From: Sitta carolinensis
Lineage: Eukaryota > Chordata > Aves > Passeriformes > Sittidae
Length of the DNA stretch: 64,000 nt
NCBI GenBank assembly: GCA_032173965.1
Contig: JAVUNC010000006.1
Location: forward strand, 18,512,028-18,576,027
Reading direction: 5' to 3'
Shown: positions 32,932 to 46,179 of the stretch, in pieces
Layout of the letters: each line of letters starts with the position of its first letter
How positions within the stretch are numbered: position 1 is the stretch's first letter
The notes under the pieces: model-generated
Database searches by the model: none
Told to the model about the DNA's origin: nothing
What the model saw: the letters and a program-made list of their open reading frames with translations, nothing else
Translations under genes and position numbers: made by a program

Positions 32932-33430
32932 GGGGAGCTGGGGCTGCACTGGGGCTGCATTGGGGGCTGCACTGGGGGCTGCATTGGGGTTGTATTGGCT
33001 GCACTGGGCTGCATGGGGGCTGCATTGGGGGCTGCATTGGGGGCTGCATGGGGTGCCTGGGCTGCATTGGGGGCTGCTGCATCTGGGGCTGCATGGGGCT
33101 GCACTGGGGGGTTGCACTGGGGCTGCATGGGGGGCTGCACTGGGGCTGCATTGGGGCTGCATGGGGGGCTGTATTGGGGCTGCATGGGGGGCTGCACTGG
33201 GGCTGCACTGGGGCTGCACTGGGGGGTTGCACTGGGGCTGCATGGGGGGCTGCACTGGGGCTGCATTGGGGCTGCATTGGGGCTGCATGGGGGGCTGTAT
33301 TGGGGCTGCATGGGGGGCTGCACTGGGGCTGCACTGGGGCTGCACTGGGGCTGCACTGGGGGGTTGCACTGGGGGCTGCACTGGGGCTGCACTGGGGGGT
33401 TGCACTGGGGGCTGCACTGGGGCTGCTCTG
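32932..33430. repeat. 12-bp (GCTGCACTGGGG)n minisatellite, about 41 copies
   Basis: Units gctgcactgggg, gctgcattgggg and gctgcatggggg recur at 11-13 bases. ctgtattgggg occurs at 33169 and 33295, marking a 126-base higher-order repeat. G-runs of four to six on the plus strand can form G-quadruplexes. Confidence 0.95.
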
Positions 33431-33619
33431 GTCCCATGGCTGGGTGAAATTCAGATTCCATGGATTTAGAAACCTCCTAAAGCAGATGGAGTTTGTTCCT
33501 GCTCCTTGACATCTCAGAAAGGCTGTTAAACCTCCTGGCACCCAGAGTAAATCCGAGGTGCATGTGAGGGAAATCAGGTCACTCATGGTGATCATTTGTA
33601 TTCAGAAAACAGTGGAATT

Positions 33620-33995
33620 TTCAGGATTCGTGGGTGTGTTTCTGCAGGGAAAACGAATGCCTGGATATTTTCACTCTGCATTTTCTGGATCCATGGGTGT
33701 GTTTCTGCAGGGAACACGAATGCCTGGATATTTTCACTCTGCATTTTCTGGATCCATGGGTGTGTTTCTGTAGGGAACACGAAAGCCTGGATGTTTTCAC
33801 ACTGAATTTCTGGATCCATGGGTGTGTTTCTGCAGGGAACATGAAAGCCTGGATGTTTTCACTCTGCATTTTCTGGATCCATGGGTGTGTTTCTGCAGGG
33901 AACACGAATGCCTGGATATTTTCACTCTGCATTTTCTGGATCCATGGGTGTGTTTCTGTAGGGAACACGAAAGCCTGGATGTTTTCACACTGAAG
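33620..33995. repeat. 63-bp minisatellite, 6 copies
   Basis: The segment catgggtgtgtttctg starts at 33692, 33755, 33817, 33880 and 33943, and a diverged first copy has cgtggg at 33629. Spacing is 63 except one of 62. The unit is not GC-extreme, unlike most arrays here. Frames on both strands stay open because the unit is 21 codons long. The minus frame 33621-34037 encodes a 21-residue repeat, shifted after the 62-base unit. Confidence 0.95.
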
Positions 33996-34436
33996 ATGGC
34001 CATGAGTTTTCTCATACTCACCTGCAGCTTTGTGCACATTTTTGCTTATGCAGGAATTTTTTAAACATATTCCAGACTCCTGAGCAAGAAGCCTCTGGAA
34101 GATGACATCATCATGGGATGGGACTGATAAGATGGAGCTGTGGGTACAAAGGTTAATTCCTTTTGCATAAAATGTAGCAGATAAAAACCCTGTGGGATTA
34201 TTCCTTCATTTGCATTTTTCCAGGGCAGCACAGAGGGCTCTGACCTCATGGAGGGCTCTCCTGCCTCTGGTCCCTGCAGAACATGCCAGAGGAGGAACCA
34301 GCTGGGCTTTGGGGTCCCCTCCAGAGCTTCTTCTGCTCCCCTGGGCCCAAGGGGACAGCCAGGAGGGCAGCTCTGCCAGAGGGGCCTCGGCATTTCAGAC
34401 AAACCAGGGGAGCCCTGAGGGTGAGGGACTGGGTGA
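33996..34436. other. Single-copy spacer
   Basis: AT-rich to 34230 with a POU octamer (atttgcat, 34208-34215), then GC-rich. No gene is supported. Confidence 0.45.
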
Positions 34437-34855
34437 CTGGACATCCTGGAGTGACATCCCAGGGTGACATCCTGGAGTGACATCCCAGGGTGACATCCCA
34501 TGGTGACATGCCAGGGTGACATGCCAGGGTGTCATCCCAGGGTGACATTGCTGGGTGCCATCCCAGGGTGACATCCCAGGGTGACATTGCTGGGTGACAT
34601 CCCTGAGTGACATTCCAGAGTGACATCCCAGGGTGACATTGCTGGGTGACATTGCTGGGTGCCATCCCAGGGTGACATCCCATGGTGACATTCCAGGGTG
34701 ACATCCCATGGTGCCATCCCAGGGTGCCATCCCATGATGCCATCCCATGATGCCATCCCATGGTGCCATCCCAGGGTGACATCCCAGGGTGCCATCCCCA
34801 GGTGCCATCCCATGGTGCCATCCCATGGTGCCATCCCAGGGCCGTGGTGCTGAAG
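34437..34855. repeat. 13-bp minisatellite, about 32 copies
   Basis: Units tgacatcccaggg, tgccatcccatgg and tgacattgctggg recur every 13 bases. Minus frames of 143 and 290 codons encode a 13-residue Trp/His/Met repeat and are not genes. Confidence 0.95.
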
Positions 34856-35250
34856 GTGACAGCCCTGTCCATGGAGTGTGCGTGTGTCACCTGTCCTGTC
34901 CCTCCCAAAGTCCCTCTCCCTGGCACTGTGGCAGTGAAGCTCAGGGCAGTGCCTGTCCCCTGGGCTGGCCCTGCCAAGGCTGCCCCTCCGATCCTGGGGA
35001 CAGCTTTAGGATGGAGGGGATGGAGCGCAGCCAAGGGAGGGTCTGGAGCCCCAGGAGAGCCTGAGGGAGCTGGGAAGGGCCTGGAGAATTCCTGAGGGAG
35101 CTGGGAACAGCTTTTCATACTTCAAATTCTAATAGATGTAAAGAGAATATTTTAGAATCTTGTATTTTACCTGACTGGATGGTTTATGGGTAAAATCCCC
35201 GTCTGGGGCTGGCACACTCACTTTTGCTTTACCTGCACACATTCACACGC
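34856..35250. other. Spacer with a family B fragment
   Basis: Mostly unique. 35035-35107 (gggagctgggaagggcctgg, agaattcctgagggagctgg) resembles the left part of repeat family B at 9985-10080. Confidence 0.5.
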
Positions 35251-35310
35251 ACACGGAAGAAAAGAAGAAAAGGAGAAAAGAATAAAAGAAGAAAAGGAGA
35301 AAAGGAGAAA
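35251..35310. repeat. Purine tract (GAAAAG)n
   Basis: Sixty bases of nearly pure A/G on the plus strand: gaagaaaaggagaaaaga and close variants. Confidence 0.9.
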
Positions 35311-37029
35311 AGAAGCTGCAAAACTCCTGCTGCTGCCCAGGACTCTGTCCCAGAGTCCCCAGTGGCTCCAGCTCGAGGCACGGCCAGGAACCTTCAGCTC
35401 AGCCCTTTGGCATCCCAGCCTTTGCCCTTCAGATGATGCATTCCCACAATGAACAGCTTCACAGCACCAACCACGGCTCTGTCCCACTGAAAACCCCCAA
35501 ACAACCCGGCAGTGAATGACTTTACTCAGCAATCTCCACGGCTGGAACAGACCCATCCCCTTGCAGGGCTCCCAGCCCCAGCCCCTCCCCACGGGGCACG
35601 AGCCCACCACGAGCTGGGGGAGCTGCACCTCGGTAAAACAGAGTCAGGCAAGCCAAGAGCTCTGGCTGATTGTTTTCCTGCCTCACACATCGTTTATTTC
35701 CTCATTTTTGTCAATGAAATACCTCCACAGAGCTCCTTGCTGATGACACTCCATGTGATACCAGACCAAGAACATTCTCTCAGCCGATGCTTTTAGCTGC
35801 TCTTTTTTTTTTTGTCTCCCCATCTCTCAGTGATTTTTTAAAAAGTTTGCACAAAAGTTTTCACAGGAGTTAAATTAAGCTTTTTGCCGGCTCACACTGA
35901 GCCCTTGCCAATATGAGGTAGGTCAGCCTCAATTTGGGTGAATTTTCTTAATTCTCCTAATTGTGTTTGTTCAACCCAGCAGAGGTCTCAATTAAAACTG
36001 CCCTCACCGTGTTCAGCGGTATAAATCCGATTGAGGATTTGGAGTCCAAGGAGGAACAGAACCCTCCTCAAACCCTCTCCTGCTGTCTGCAGAGACAACA
36101 GCCCAGGAGTTGCTCCTCACTGCAGGGCAAGAAAAGTTCCCAGTGCAAATGGTGAGTGAGGAGTTTCCTCAGCAGCTCGAGGTGGGACTGAGATGAGCAG
36201 TTTGCAATTGGAGAACAATTCCCACAGGAATGTGACAGGGACACCAGGCAGTGTAACAAACAGTGGTGACAGAATTTCCTCTCTCTATTCTTTCCCCAAA
36301 AGGAATTGGTGCTGGACGCTCACCGTGGAGGAACTGGAATGGTGATGGCCCTAAGCTGTGTGTGTGGCTCTTGGGAATTGTCCTTGAGCACATAACTTCA
36401 CCCTTTGGAGCTCTCAGAGTCCTGCATAAAAGTGATTTCTATTTATTCCTTCAACTTGTGTGTCAGAAGGGTGGAGACTGAACTGGGACTCTCTGAATGA
36501 AGGGAGGTTTGCCCACCCTGAGGCAGAATCCTCTCCCCAAAGGCTGCAGGTGCCTGCTGTGAATTCCCGATGGCAGAGGGAACGACCCCAGACCTGGGAT
36601 CGGTGCAGGCTCTGACAGTGGCCCCGGCAGGCTGAGCTGATCGTGTGGTGACAGAAACCCCCCAGAACGAGGGACTGCGAGTTCAGGGTGATTTACAGCC
36701 ACCCCAGAGAAGTTAATTACCGGCTGAGGGTAATGACTCCAACTCAGAGCACTGGCAGCTTAGGAGGGGCAGCTGTAACTGAATAAATGTGAAATGTTGC
36801 TAATGGACATTTCCAGCCAAGATTTTCTTCAGCTGTTTGGCCACAGCCCTTAGTGCGAATACGAGAGCTGGAAGAGATTCCCCGGAGAGCTGGAAATCCT
36901 CCAGAGGCTGTTTGCCTTGCGAGGGAGGAGCTGTCCAGCCCCGGTGCTGGGCTGGGACACACCGGGGAGCGCCCGGGCCGAGGGACAGGGCTCCCTGGTA
37001 CTCCCTTGGGCTTTCCTTTATCCCAGAAC
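35311..37029. other. Single-copy spacer
   Basis: AT-rich parts at 35640-36060 and 36200-36480, GC-richer elsewhere. The open frames show no domains, and no clear splice-bounded exon is seen. Confidence 0.45.
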
Positions 37030-37520
37030 ATGTCCCTGGTGTGGGGCAGTGCCCAGCCCTGCTCTGATATCCAGAACCACATTCCTGGTGTAGGGCAGTG
37101 CCAGACCCTGCTCTGATACCCCAAACTACATCCCAGGCATGGAGAACTGCTCCTGCCCTACTCTGATATCCAGAACCACATCCCGGCTCTGATATCCCAA
37201 ACCACGTCCCGGCTCTGATATCCAGAACCACATTCCTGGTGCTGTTCCTGCCCTGCTCTGATACCCCAAACCACATCCCTGGTGTGGGGCAGTGCCCAGC
37301 CCTGCTCTGATACCCCAAACTACATCCCAGGCATGGGGCACTGCTCCTGCCCTGCTCTGGTATCCCAAACTACATCCCTGGTGTGGGGCAGTGTTCCAGC
37401 CCTGCTCTGATATCCAGAACCACATTCCTGGTGGTGTTCCAGCCCTGCTCTGATATCCAGAACCATATCCCAGGTGTGGGGCAGTGCCAGACCCTACTCT
37501 GATATCCCAAACCACATCCC
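37030..37520. repeat. 50-bp minisatellite with 26- and 43-bp variants, 11 copies
   Basis: ctctgatatcc or ctctgatacccc starts at 37062, 37111, 37161, 37187, 37213, 37256, 37306, 37356, 37406, 37448 and 37497. Full units add caaaccacatccctggtgtg and gggcagtgccc; short units lose this part. Confidence 0.93.
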
Positions 37521-37654
37521 TGCTGCTGCTGCTGCTCCTGGCACTCAGCAGTTCCAGCTCATCCCCTCTGAGCCCCCAGGGCTCTCCAGGTTCTCCCCTC
37601 GTTTCAGGCTCCTGCCCAGGTTTCCAGCACACTTTATTTCAATGGGAAAGGTCA

Positions 37655-37960
37655 GAAGGGACATTTAAGATCCAGAGCCCCCCCTGCCATGGCAGGAACC
37701 CCTCCCACTGTCCCTGGGTGTCCAGCTCCAATGTCCAGCCTGGCCTGGGACATTCCAGGGATCCAGGGGCAGCCACAGCTGCTCTGGGAATTCCAGCCCA
37801 GCCCCTCCCCACCCTCCCAGCCAGGAATTCCTTCCTAAAATCCAGTCTGAATTCACCCTGCTCCAGCTCCCAGCCATTCCCTGTGTCCTGTCCCCTGTCC
37901 CCAGCTCCTCCCCAGCTCTCCTGGCCCTGCCAGGGGCTCTGGGCTCTCCTGATCCCTCTC
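37655..37960 (-). mobile_element. CR1 LINE 3'-end fragment, about 300 bp
   Basis: cagaagggacatttaagatc, gccatggcaggaacccctcc, ggacattccagggatccagg, ggaattccttcctaaaatcc and ccccagctcctccccagctc are in antisense CR1 order. It keeps ttccttcctaa, the form seen in ancestral CR1 (aattcttccctaa), so it may be an older copy. No tail is present. Confidence 0.87.
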
Positions 37961-38802
37961 CTCCCGAAGGTCCCAAGGATCCTTTGGAGGCTCTGGGGCT
38001 CCTGCACTCTGTGCTGGGGAAATGCTGAAAGCCCACCAGGGAAATTCCTGTCCTACAGAACCCACTTGGAATTGTTGTTCTGGGAGCAGGGAGAGAAAAG
38101 GGATGGGAGGGAGGAGGAACCAGAGGAAGCTCCTGCCTGAGGCTGGGAAGACCCTGGCCCGGGGTGTGCAGCAGTTTATTCCTGCTCTGCTCGGCTCCAG
38201 GGCCTCTCCAGTGGGGGAAGAAGTGAATTGCTTTGTTTTTAATTAAATAATTGATTGAACGATGAAGCTTCCTAGGAATGGAAGATCTGCTAAAGTAGGT
38301 TGAAATCAGCAAAGAGATTAGTAAAAAAAAAAAAAAAAAAAATCATATAATTCCCAAACATTGGATTTAAACGTTATCAGAATGAAATGTTCTAGACTTT
38401 GATTTCTGAAAGTGCTTCATCTCAATCTTCAATAAATCCCTTTTTATGCAGAAGTGACACTTTTCATATTAAAATTAACACACATTTACAAACAGAGAGA
38501 GCTTTAATGGTTAAACAGACCCAAACTGAATGAAAATTGAGTGCAATTGCAATTCAGGAATTTATTTTTTTTCCTCATGTTCCTTTAGAAAACTCTGTTT
38601 TAATTTAATGCACATTTCCACCCTCTTATTTTTATCTGCTTTGGATACATCTGGAAAGCCTGTTTTCCCTTTTTATGGAAATTTTGGCAGTATCTGGAAA
38701 GCCCATCATTCCCTGTTTTGGAAATTGAGCCCCTACAAGCTTGGAGCAGGTGGTTGTAAGGGAAGGGCTCCCAGGCAGAGGCTGTGCAGAGGCACAGGAA
38801 CA
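37961..38802. other. AT-rich single-copy block with A20
   Basis: 38220-38740 is AT-rich and includes an A-run of about 20 (38323-38342). No gene is supported. Confidence 0.45.
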
Positions 38803-38960
38803 CTGGGAACACTGGGAACATTGGGAGAGAGCACTGGGAACACTGGGAACATTGGGAACATTGGGAACACTGGGAACATTGGGAACACTGGAAACACTTG
38901 GAACACTGGGAACACTGGGAGCACTGGGAACACTGGGAACACTGGGAACACTGGGAACAG
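38803..38960. repeat. 9-bp (AACACTGGG)n array, 17 copies
   Basis: Units aacactggg and aacattggg recur every 9 bases, with a few variants (agcactggg, aacacttgg). The three-codon period gives open frames. Confidence 0.95.
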
Positions 38961-39703
38961 TGGTCTTGCCCTGGTACCTAAAGCCACTGGCTGTGGCACG
39001 AGGGTTTCCCAAGTTTTCCTCTGTGTGCTTTGACTCCCAGTGCAATTTTTATTTGCCCCGCTGGTCCCACATTTTCCTGGAGGCAGAGCATCAGGTGAGA
39101 GAAAACCAGCCAGGATAAAAAATCACCCACCAGCCTGCTGAGGTCTGAGCTCTGTTCACACCATGGGAAGGGGGGAGAAGGACAGGGAAAACTAATTCCA
39201 GCGGGATGGTGCATGTCCTGGAATGGCCTTGCTTACCTGCCCTGGGTGATTTCATCTTTTGAAGGATTCCTTCCCCACTTCTAATAGAAGTCAGGATAGA
39301 TGGTGCAGATTACGTTTTTTCCCCCCACATTACTCTCCCTTTTCATATATTTCTGGTTTCTGGGAGCTAAAAGATGGGATTTGCTCCATAAGCCATCCCC
39401 AATTCCACTGGAAGTGGTGATCCCTCTGTTCCTGCATGTCCCCTCCAAGTTCTTTGGCCAGCTCTGGGATTTTCTGTCCTGTTCTGCTTCACTCATCCGG
39501 AGCTGTGGATTTTCTGTGCCAGCCTTTGTCTCTGCACCCACCATCCCCTCGCACTCCATTGCCATGGAAACCGGGAACTGCCAGGGAAAGTTTCCTAATT
39601 CTGCCTCTCTTACCCAGCTCCCTAAACGAGCAATTTTAACTTCAGGTTTAAGGAAAGGCAGACACAGCTGGCAGGGGAACAGCAAGGGCAAATTCCCCCA
39701 GCT
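38961..39703. other. Single-copy spacer
   Basis: Mixed composition with no repeat and no convincing exon. Confidence 0.45.
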
Positions 39704-39965
39704 GGGCAGGGATAAATACCCATGGCAAGAGGGACTCAAACCCCTGCTCCAGCCTCCTGCCCTGCCCAGGCTGTGTCCAGGGAGCCCTGGGCACACAGAC
39801 ACAGGGCAGGGATAAATACCCATGGCAAGAGGCACACAAACCCCTGCTCCAGCCTCCTGCCCTGCCCAGGCTGTGTCCAGGGAGCCCTGGGCACACAGAC
39901 ACAGGGCAGGGATAAATACCCATGGCAAGAGGGACACAAACCCCTGCTCCAGCCTCCTGCTCTGG
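39704..39965. repeat. 100-bp tandem repeat, 2.6 copies
   Basis: gataaatacccatggcaaga starts at 39711, 39811 and 39911, exactly 100 bases apart. Copies differ at only a few sites (gggactc, ggcacac, gggacac). The near-identity suggests a recent duplication. Confidence 0.95.
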
Positions 39966-40264
39966 CCAGCCTCTGCTCCAGGTGTCACCCTGGGGTGGCA
40001 GAAGGTGTCCCAGCCCATAGCAGGGGTGGTGTCAGAGGTGCTTTGAGCTCGTTCCAGGGTCCTGTGATCCCAGAGAGCTTTCTCCTCCAGCAGCTTTTTC
40101 TTTTCCTCTTCAGTACTGTCCCTTTTCCCCCACTTTGGGTGGCACAGGCACTGGCACAGTTTGGGTCCTGGGGCAGCCCTGGGTGGGATCCAGCACAGAC
40201 ATGGGATAACCCCGATGTGCCCGGGCTGGGGCGGGCAGGAGGCACAGACAGGGGAAAACCCGCT

Positions 40265-40855
40265 GGGATATTCCCATCAGGATAATCCCGTCAAAATAGT
40301 CCATCAGGATATTCCCATCAGGATAATCCTTCAAAATAACCTCATCAGGATAATCCATCAAGATAATCCCATCATCATATTTCCACGAGGATATTCCCAT
40401 CAGGACAGCCCATCAGGGTATCCCATCAGGATATTCCCATCAAGATAATCCATCAGGATAACCCATCAGGATAACCCATCAGGATAACCCATCAGGGTAT
40501 CCCATCAGGATATCCCATCAGGATATCCCATCAGGGGATCCCATCAGGATATCCCATCAGGATATCCCACCAGGATAACCCATCAGGGTATCCCATTGGG
40601 ATATCCCACCAGGATAACCCATCCGGGTATCCCATCAGGATATCCCATCAGGATAACCCACCAGGATATCCCACCAGGATAACCCATCAGGATATCCCAT
40701 CAGGATATCCCACCAGGATAACCCATCAGGGTATCCCACCAGGATAACCCATCAGGATATCTCATCAGTATATCCCATCAGGATATCCCACCAGGATAAC
40801 CCATCAGGGTATCCCATCAGTATATCCCATCAGGATATCCCACCAGGATAACCCC
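40265..40855. repeat. 13-bp (CATCAGGATATCC)n minisatellite, about 45 copies
   Basis: Units catcaggatatcc, catcaggataacc and caccaggataacc recur every 13 bases. The left end (40265-40440) is diverged and the right end homogeneous. Stops occur in the units (taa on plus, tga on minus), so no long frames exist. Confidence 0.95.
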
Positions 40856-42374
<1,519 letters not shown>

Positions 42375-42419
42375 TCAAGCGTTCTGGAGCAGGGCTGAGC
42401 ACAGGTACATTGAACAGGG

Positions 42420-42550
42420 GACAAATCACAGAAATCCGGGATCCCAGCAGAGTTTGGGATGGAGGGACCTTAAAGCCTGTCCAGTGCCACCCCTGCCATG
42501 GGCAGGGACCCCTCCCAGCCCCGTCCTGCAACACCTCCAGGGCTGGGATG
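42420..42550 (-). mobile_element. CR1 LINE 3'-end fragment
   Basis: caaatcacagaaatccggga, tggagggaccttaaagcctg and gccatgggcagggacccctc are in antisense order: a minus-strand CR1 with its 3' end at the left, 50 bases from the end of the G-run array. Confidence 0.85.
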
Positions 42551-43591
42551 TCAGTATTTTTTTACATATATAAAATAATGTAAACATATCCCCGGGCAAT
42601 GCAGGCCTGACAAGACCCCGTTCCTATTCACTAACCCCAGACAGAAAGCCAAGAGCAGCTCCTGGGCAGTTTTGATGGAGCAGGTCCTGTCCTGGCAGGC
42701 CAGGTGAGCCCTCCCCTCAGCAGCCACTGGGATTTTTTGGGAAAGGAGCTGCAATCCCCCTCACTGGGGGCTGCCCAAGGTCCCAGCCAACCCCTGGGTC
42801 TCTTGGCTGCTCCTCAGCAAACTGGGGAGGGAACCAAGGGCTGCCTTGCTCAAAGAACGGTGAAAAAATCATGATGAAAAACCGAAAAATTAATGGGAAA
42901 AATGAAATGAAGATGAAAAACCAGGGAAAGCCTTTGTGTGCAATTTCCTTCGAGGGGAAGTCAGCAGTCACCTCTGAGAGCAGTGCTGGCCCTGACAGAG
43001 CTCCTTTCATCACCTGGGAAGTTGCACATTTGCATTTTGAAGTCTCTCATTTGCTGCTCCTGCATTCAGATGCAGCTTCCTGTTTCTCGAGGGTGTTTTA
43101 TTGTTTGGAGTTTTTTCCCCACGTTTGTCCTACAAGAAAAAAAATCAAATTAACAACCTCCATCCAGGGCTGGAGTTCACTGATGCTGTCCTTGAGGAGG
43201 GAGGCTTTGATAGGCGAGGAATTCCAGAGACTTTTTATTTCCTTCATCAGTGGGATGAAGGACAGACTCAGCTTTTTGGTGTTCTTATGGAAACACCACC
43301 CCACAGCTGCCCTCGAGGGAGCCTCTCGTCATCACATCCTCCCTGTGCCCGTGACCATCGCAGACGTGCCCCTGTGATAATTCCAGCACCACCCGACTCC
43401 TCAGCTGTGGGCTCTGGGACCAGCGCTGAGCTTGTCCTGGGGGAGGCACTTCCTGAGAGCCAGACACGCTCAGCTCCTCTCTGCCCAGGGCAGCGGCGGC
43501 GAGGGCCAGGACTTTGTTCCTTTTGCCCTCTGCTGTCTCCCGATTCCTTTTCCGAGCCGTCCGGGGGTGCTGCATTTCAGGAACAAATTAA
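42551..43591. other. Single-copy spacer
   Basis: AT-rich in the middle (42840-43180) with a POU octamer (atttgcat, 43028-43035). GC-rich at the right. No gene is supported. Confidence 0.45.
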
Positions 43592-43646
43592 TTCTTTTTC
43601 TTTTTCTATTTTTTTTTCTTATTTTTTCCTTTTTCTTTTTTCTTTT

Positions 43647-43695
<49 letters not shown>

Positions 43696-43729
43696 TTTCT
43701 TTTTTCTTTCTTTCTTTCTTTCTTTCTTT

Positions 43730-43801
<72 letters not shown>

Positions 43802-43803
43802 TT

Positions 43804-43839
<36 letters not shown>

Positions 43840-44025
43840 TCCTTTCTTTCTTTCCCTCTTTCCCTCTTTCCCTCTTTCCCTCTTTCCCTCTTTCCCTCTT
43901 TCCCTCTTTCCCTCTTTCCCTCTTTCCCTCTTTCCCTCTTTCCCTCTTTCCTCTTTCTTTCCCTCTTTCTTTCCCTCTTTCTTTCTTTCTTTCTTCTTCC
44001 TCCTCCTTCCTCTTCTTCCTTCTTT
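43592..44025. repeat. Polypyrimidine tract (TTTC)n, (CCCTCTTT)n, (TTTC)n
   Basis: About 430 bases almost free of purines on the plus strand. tttc tetramers fill 43640-43852, an octamer cccttttc-type block (tttccctc) fills 43853-43953 with about 12 copies, and tttc resumes to about 44000. Mirror symmetry makes H-DNA likely in vitro. Confidence 0.95.
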
Positions 44026-45074
44026 TCCCCAGTGTGTGTGTAGCAATACAGGGGATTTTTATCCATAAATCATCCAATCAGCTGATAACACGATTCTCAG
44101 ACATTCTTCCTTCACCTACTGGAATCTGATTCTAGTTTACAAAAGCAATATCAGTCCTTACACATAATTTACACACGTGGTTCTCTCTACTCACAGAAAC
44201 GGCTTTTTAAATCTTCTTTATCTAGGTGCAGGCAATGTTCTGCTATTTTGTTCTACTCTTTGTGGTTTGGTTATGTCTAGGGCTAAGCTACTGAACTTTA
44301 AACTAGGCTTTAGGGCTTTTCCACTCTCTCCAGGCACTTAAAATGTATTTCTACTTAAAACTAAAACTTACACTTCTACTTCATACCTGCGTGGCTTAAT
44401 ATATTTTAATTTCTCTAAAGGCATTTATTCGATTTCTGCACTGTTTTCTCCCTCCGAGGGTCTCAGAGGGGCTCTTCTTTCTTACACTCCAGTCTCACCC
44501 TCGGCACTGCTGGGGGTGGGAGGGATCCAGCCCCAGCTCTGGGGTTTCTGTAACCCCGGGATTATTTTCTTTGAGTGACGTGAGATCTGCCCGCTCGTCT
44601 CTTTGTGCCGCACTCAGGCACTTGTGGGGTTAAAAATTGTGGAGTTATCCTTCAGTGGTGCAAGCAAAATGTAGCTTTGATCTCTTCTGGATATTTTGAT
44701 TTTGCTGTTCTTTAAGCCAGGATTCCAAGGTCAGCTGCTCAGTGCCACTTTGGTCCGACACAGATGATTTTTTTTCCCCTGGGTTGACTCTAATTTATGT
44801 TTTGGACAAATTTAATTGCATCACCATTAATAGTATCACCATCTCTACTATATTATCCTATATGAGCAGAGCCATTTTTAAATGGGGTCTTTTATCCCCG
44901 GCACTATTGCTCATCCCCGGTTATTCACAGCAAACCTCGGTTTCTTTTGTCACCGTAATCAGTTTTTAACCCTGGTACAAGGAGAAAGGCAAGGGAGAGA
45001 AAGGAAACAATGCCTGGCCCTGGCTCTAATGTGGCACCTTTGCATTTGCTAAAGCCCAGATAAAGGCTTCCTCC
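44026..45074. other. AT-rich block, origin unclear
   Basis: 44040-44450 is AT-rich and pyrimidine-biased (for example cttctacttcatacctgcgt), which could be antisense retroviral or LINE-derived sequence, but I cannot name it. 44450-44650 is GC-rich. No gene is supported. Confidence 0.35.
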
Positions 45075-45455
45075 ATTCCCGGTGTGAGGGGGCTCTGGAA
45101 CCACCGGGATATTTGGAGGGTGCAGGATCTGGGTGTAAGGGGGCTCTGTAAGCACTGGGATATTTGGGGTGTGCAGGATTGGGGGTGTGCAGGATTGGGT
45201 GGCTCTGTAAGCACTGGGATATTTGGGGTGGGCAGGATTTGGGGGCTCTTTGAGCACTGGGATGTTTGGGGTGTGCAGGATTTGGAGTGTGCAGGATTTG
45301 GGGTGTGCAGGATTTGGGGGTTCTGTAAGCACTGGGATGTTTGGGGTGTGCAGGATTTGGGGGTTCTGTAAGCACTGGGGTATTTGGGGTGGGCAGGATT
45401 TGGGGTGTGCAGGATTTGGGGGCTCTTTGAGCACTGGGATGTTTGGGGTGGTTCC
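45075..45455. repeat. Nested minisatellite: 43 bp plus n x 16 bp
   Basis: gcactgggat-type starts lie at 45153, 45212, 45255, 45330, 45373 and 45432, spaced 59, 43, 75, 43 and 59. These equal 43 plus zero, one or two copies of a 16-base sub-unit (ggtgtgcaggatttgg). Confidence 0.93.
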
Positions 45456-45649
45456 CGGGACACCGGCTGGAAGTGGCCTCGGGGTTCTGCTGTTCCCCCT
45501 CCTGCTCCAGGCACAGCCAGCTCGGGGCAGGGACCTCCCCAAGCCCAGGGTGGGGGCACCCAGGAGTGAGAGCCCGGGGCTCTGAGCTCGTCCAGCAGCG
45601 GCACCCTGGCTCCAGAAGGGTTTCCCTCGCAGCTCTTGGCCCCTGACAC
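45456..45649. other. Short GC-rich spacer
   Basis: Unique GC-rich sequence between two arrays with no gene signal. Confidence 0.4.
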
Positions 45650-46062
45650 ACCCTGCCATCCCTGCCATCCCTGTCACCCCCTGCCATCCTTGCCATCCCT
45701 GCCATCCCTGTGAACCCCTGCCATCCCTGCCATCCCCTGCCATCCCTGCCATCCCTGCCATCCCTGTCACTTCCTGCCATCCCCTGCCATCCCCTGCCAT
45801 CCCTGCCATCCCTGCCATCCCTGCCATCCCTGTCACTTCCTGCCATCCCCTGCCATCCCCTGCCATCCCTGCCATCCCTGCCATCCCTGCCATCCCCTGC
45901 CATCCCTGCCATCCCTGCCATCCCCTGCCATCCCTGTCACCCCCTGCCATCCCTGCCATCCCTGCCATCCCCTGCCATCCCTGCCATCCCTGCCATCACT
46001 GCCATCCCTGTCACCCCCTGCCATCCCTGCCATCCCTGCCATCCCTGTCACCCCCACCACCC
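45650..46062. repeat. 9/10-bp (CATCCCTGC)n minisatellite, about 44 copies
   Basis: Units catccctgc and catcccctgc mix freely. tgtcacttcc marks a 66-base higher-order unit (45765 and 45831). Minus-strand frames encode Gly/Trp/Gln/Met repeats only. Confidence 0.95.
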
Positions 46063-46179
46063 CCTGTGTACCATCCCGTGTTTGAGCAATCTCCTCTCAC
46101 CCGTCCCCCCGACCCCCAGAGCCCCCCCTGTCACTCCTGAGGGTCCGAATTTCAATAGCAGGGCTCTCCCTGTCACCGC

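Noticed and set aside
44026..44450. AT-rich segment considered as antisense retroviral sequence
   Set aside because: The style fits, but I cannot point to a defining motif such as a primer-binding site or paired LTR ends, so it is left unclassified.
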